Assembly: GCA_003694975.1 (NCBI GenBank)
Contig: RFJH01000163.1
Span: forward strand, 1-7,300
DNA length: 7,300 nt
DNA from: Anaerolineae bacterium
GTDB taxonomy: Bacteria; Chloroflexota; Anaerolineae; Anaerolineales; Villigracilaceae
Direction of reading: 5' to 3'
Shown here: piece after piece, positions 6,464-7,300 of the stretch
How the letters are laid out: each line of letters opens with the position of its first letter
Numbering within the stretch: the first letter of the stretch is position 1
The notes under the pieces: generated by a model
Told to the model about the DNA's origin: nothing
What the model saw: only the letters and a program-made list of their open reading frames with translations
The model's database searches: none
Made by a program: the position numbers and the translations under genes

Positions 6464-7213
6464 TTATTTCTTTTCAGGCCGCACGTAGTGCTCCTCGAAG
6501 ACCAGGCGGTCGTCGTAGGGGCCGGTGTACCCGCACTCGCCGGCGCGCGGCGAGTTGACGATGGGGAGAAAACCTTCTCCGCTATCTTTGTGCCTTTGCA
6601 TGTGACCGGTGCAGTAGGGTTCAAACGTGGAAGCCCAGACGTAAAACCACTCCGCCGGTTTGCCGCACTTTATACACGGGAAAGCGGGAGCGTAATTGCG
6701 CGCCAGAATGCGCACCTCTTCTTTGGGCAGGATCCCCTGGCGTTCCCCAACCAGTTTTAGGAGCAAGACAGTAGTAGTGCCAAAATCGTATTCGTAGAGG
6801 AACTTTTGTCCCACCTTGAGCACGGTGTAGAGTTTCACATCCATACTCCGGGTAGGGCGAGAAGGGCCGAAGAAATCCTTCCACATGGCGTCTACCATGC
6901 CGGTATTCAATTCGTAGGACACGTTGTCAATGATAAAGGCGCTCAGATGGCCGCAACACTCCACCCAGACGGCGCGCAGGAAAGCATCGAGAGCGAGCAA
7001 AGTCTTGCTGGCCGGTATCTCAATGTGCATCCAATATTCGGGATAGTGATACCCTTCGACGACCAGATGGAAGAGTCGCACCGTTTCCCCTTTCTCCGAG
7101 GCCTCGGCCTCCTTGCGCGCCGGGCAGGCGCGCAGATGGCGCAAGATGGTATTCTTGGCGAAGGGCTTCTCACAGAAAAAGCACTTTCCGTAAGAGATAC
7201 GTGGCTTAGCCAT
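6464..7213 (-). CDS. pRiA4b ORF-3-like domain protein flanked by two putative zinc-binding motifs
   Basis: The 249-aa product has a central domain (about 45-175) resembling plasmid pRiA4b ORF-3-like proteins (PF07929): LFHLVVEGYHYPEYWMHIEI, then an alpha-helical LLALDAFLRAVW, then FLYEYDFGTTTVLLLKLVG, the usual YDFGD..-like strand. It is preceded by a C2HC finger-like motif (C11-x2-C14-x11-H26-x3-C30). A second Cys/His cluster (C180-x2-C183 with C201-x2-H204) and a further C227 follow it. The domain is common in bacteria and mobile DNA with no firm function; zinc motifs would allow nucleic-acid or protein binding. I choose the ATG at 7213 because AGGAG lies six bases upstream. A start at 7282 would add a Cys/Arg-rich stretch that is the out-of-frame reading of the upstream gene. 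The gene overlaps that gene by eight bases and sits five bases before the kinase gene. Confidence 0.85.
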   Translation of the reverse strand: MAKPRISYGKCFFCEKPFAKNTILRHLRACPARKEAEASEKGETVRLFHLVVEGYHYPEYWMHIEIPASKTLLALDAFLRAVWVECCGHLSAFIIDNVSYELNTGMVDAMWKDFFGPSRPTRSMDVKLYTVLKVGQKFLYEYDFGTTTVLLLKLVGERQGILPKEEVRILARNYAPAFPCIKCGKPAEWFYVWASTFEPYCTGHMQRHKDSGEGFLPIVNSPRAGECGYTGPYDDRLVFEEHYVRPEKK

Positions 7214-7300
7214 GTTTCTCTCCTCTCTGTACGTAAATCCCCGTCGGGTCCAACTCCTCGTGCAGGATGCGCAATTCTTCATCGGTGGGCGGCTCGGTGA
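7206..7300 (-). CDS. C-terminal fragment of an unrecognised protein
   Basis: Reading from the right edge on the minus strand, a frame of 30 complete codons ends at TAA (7208-7206): TEPPTDEELRILHEELDP, then TGIYVQRGEKHG. The acidic, helical PTDEELRILHEEL stretch looks like real protein, in contrast to the Arg/Cys-rich reading of the same DNA in the pRiA4b gene's frame. Its stop overlaps the pRiA4b-like gene start by eight bases, and the AGGAG of that gene lies inside this reading frame, as expected in a tight operon. The product cannot be named from 30 residues. Confidence 0.6.
   Translation of the reverse strand, partial: TEPPTDEELRILHEELDPTGIYVQRGEKHG
7220..7224 (-). promoter_or_regulatory. 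Ribosome binding site of the pRiA4b-like gene
   Basis: On the minus strand AGGAG stands six bases before ATG (7213), inside GAGAGGAGAGAAAC. It decides the start against the longer in-frame ATG at 7282, which has no comparable site visible upstream in the window. Confidence 0.8.

Noticed and set aside
7214..7282. Longer start for the pRiA4b-like gene at 7282
   Set aside because: The added 23 residues are Cys/Arg-rich with no likely ribosome site, while the ATG at 7213 has an ideal AGGAG and the upstream DNA reads as another protein's C-terminus.

Overview
The window is G+C-rich, densely coded bacterial DNA. It holds two gene sets that converge near position 3940. The gene mix suggests a Chloroflexota-type (Anaerolineae-like) or similar environmental bacterium: PQQ-type beta-propeller, signal-less M23/SH3 peptidase, fused ADP-forming acyl-CoA ligase/GNAT, Clp1/Grc3-like kinase and a pRiA4b ORF-3-like protein. 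This lineage call is inferred from gene content only; there is no rRNA or other marker gene.

Left edge (2-470): the last 53 codons of a PQQ-like beta-propeller protein, then about 300 bases without a convincing gene. That gap holds a family of inverted repeats and small hairpins (235-373), followed by an extended -10 promoter candidate and a strong ribosome binding site. Plus-strand operon (471-3919): a 225-aa M23 metallopeptidase with a C-terminal SH3-like domain, sharing an ATGA stop/start with a 924-aa fusion of an NDP-forming acyl-CoA ligase and a C-terminal GNAT acetyltransferase (PatZ/Pka-like architecture). The phospho-carrier histidine motifs of active ligases appear intact in the fusion.

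Minus-strand operon (7300 down to 3965), in transcription order: the tail of an unrecognised protein; a 249-aa pRiA4b ORF-3-like protein flanked by two putative zinc-binding motifs; a 288-aa Clp1/Grc3-like polynucleotide 5'-kinase; a CPBP-family (CAAX protease/Abi) membrane protease with complete catalytic motifs; and a left-handed beta-helix (hexapeptide repeat) acyltransferase. Junctions are tight: an 8-base overlap, then gaps of 5, about 49 and 3 bases, so co-transcription and partial translational coupling are likely.

The first three minus-strand genes look nucleic-acid related and the last two envelope related; whether they form one pathway cannot be told from the sequence. The most interesting lead is the tight coupling of the zinc-motif pRiA4b-like protein to a bacterial Clp1/Grc3-like kinase, a possible uncharacterised RNA or DNA end-processing module. 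The rest is fairly ordinary chromosomal content. No tRNA, rRNA, CRISPR array, transposase or phage structural gene was seen.
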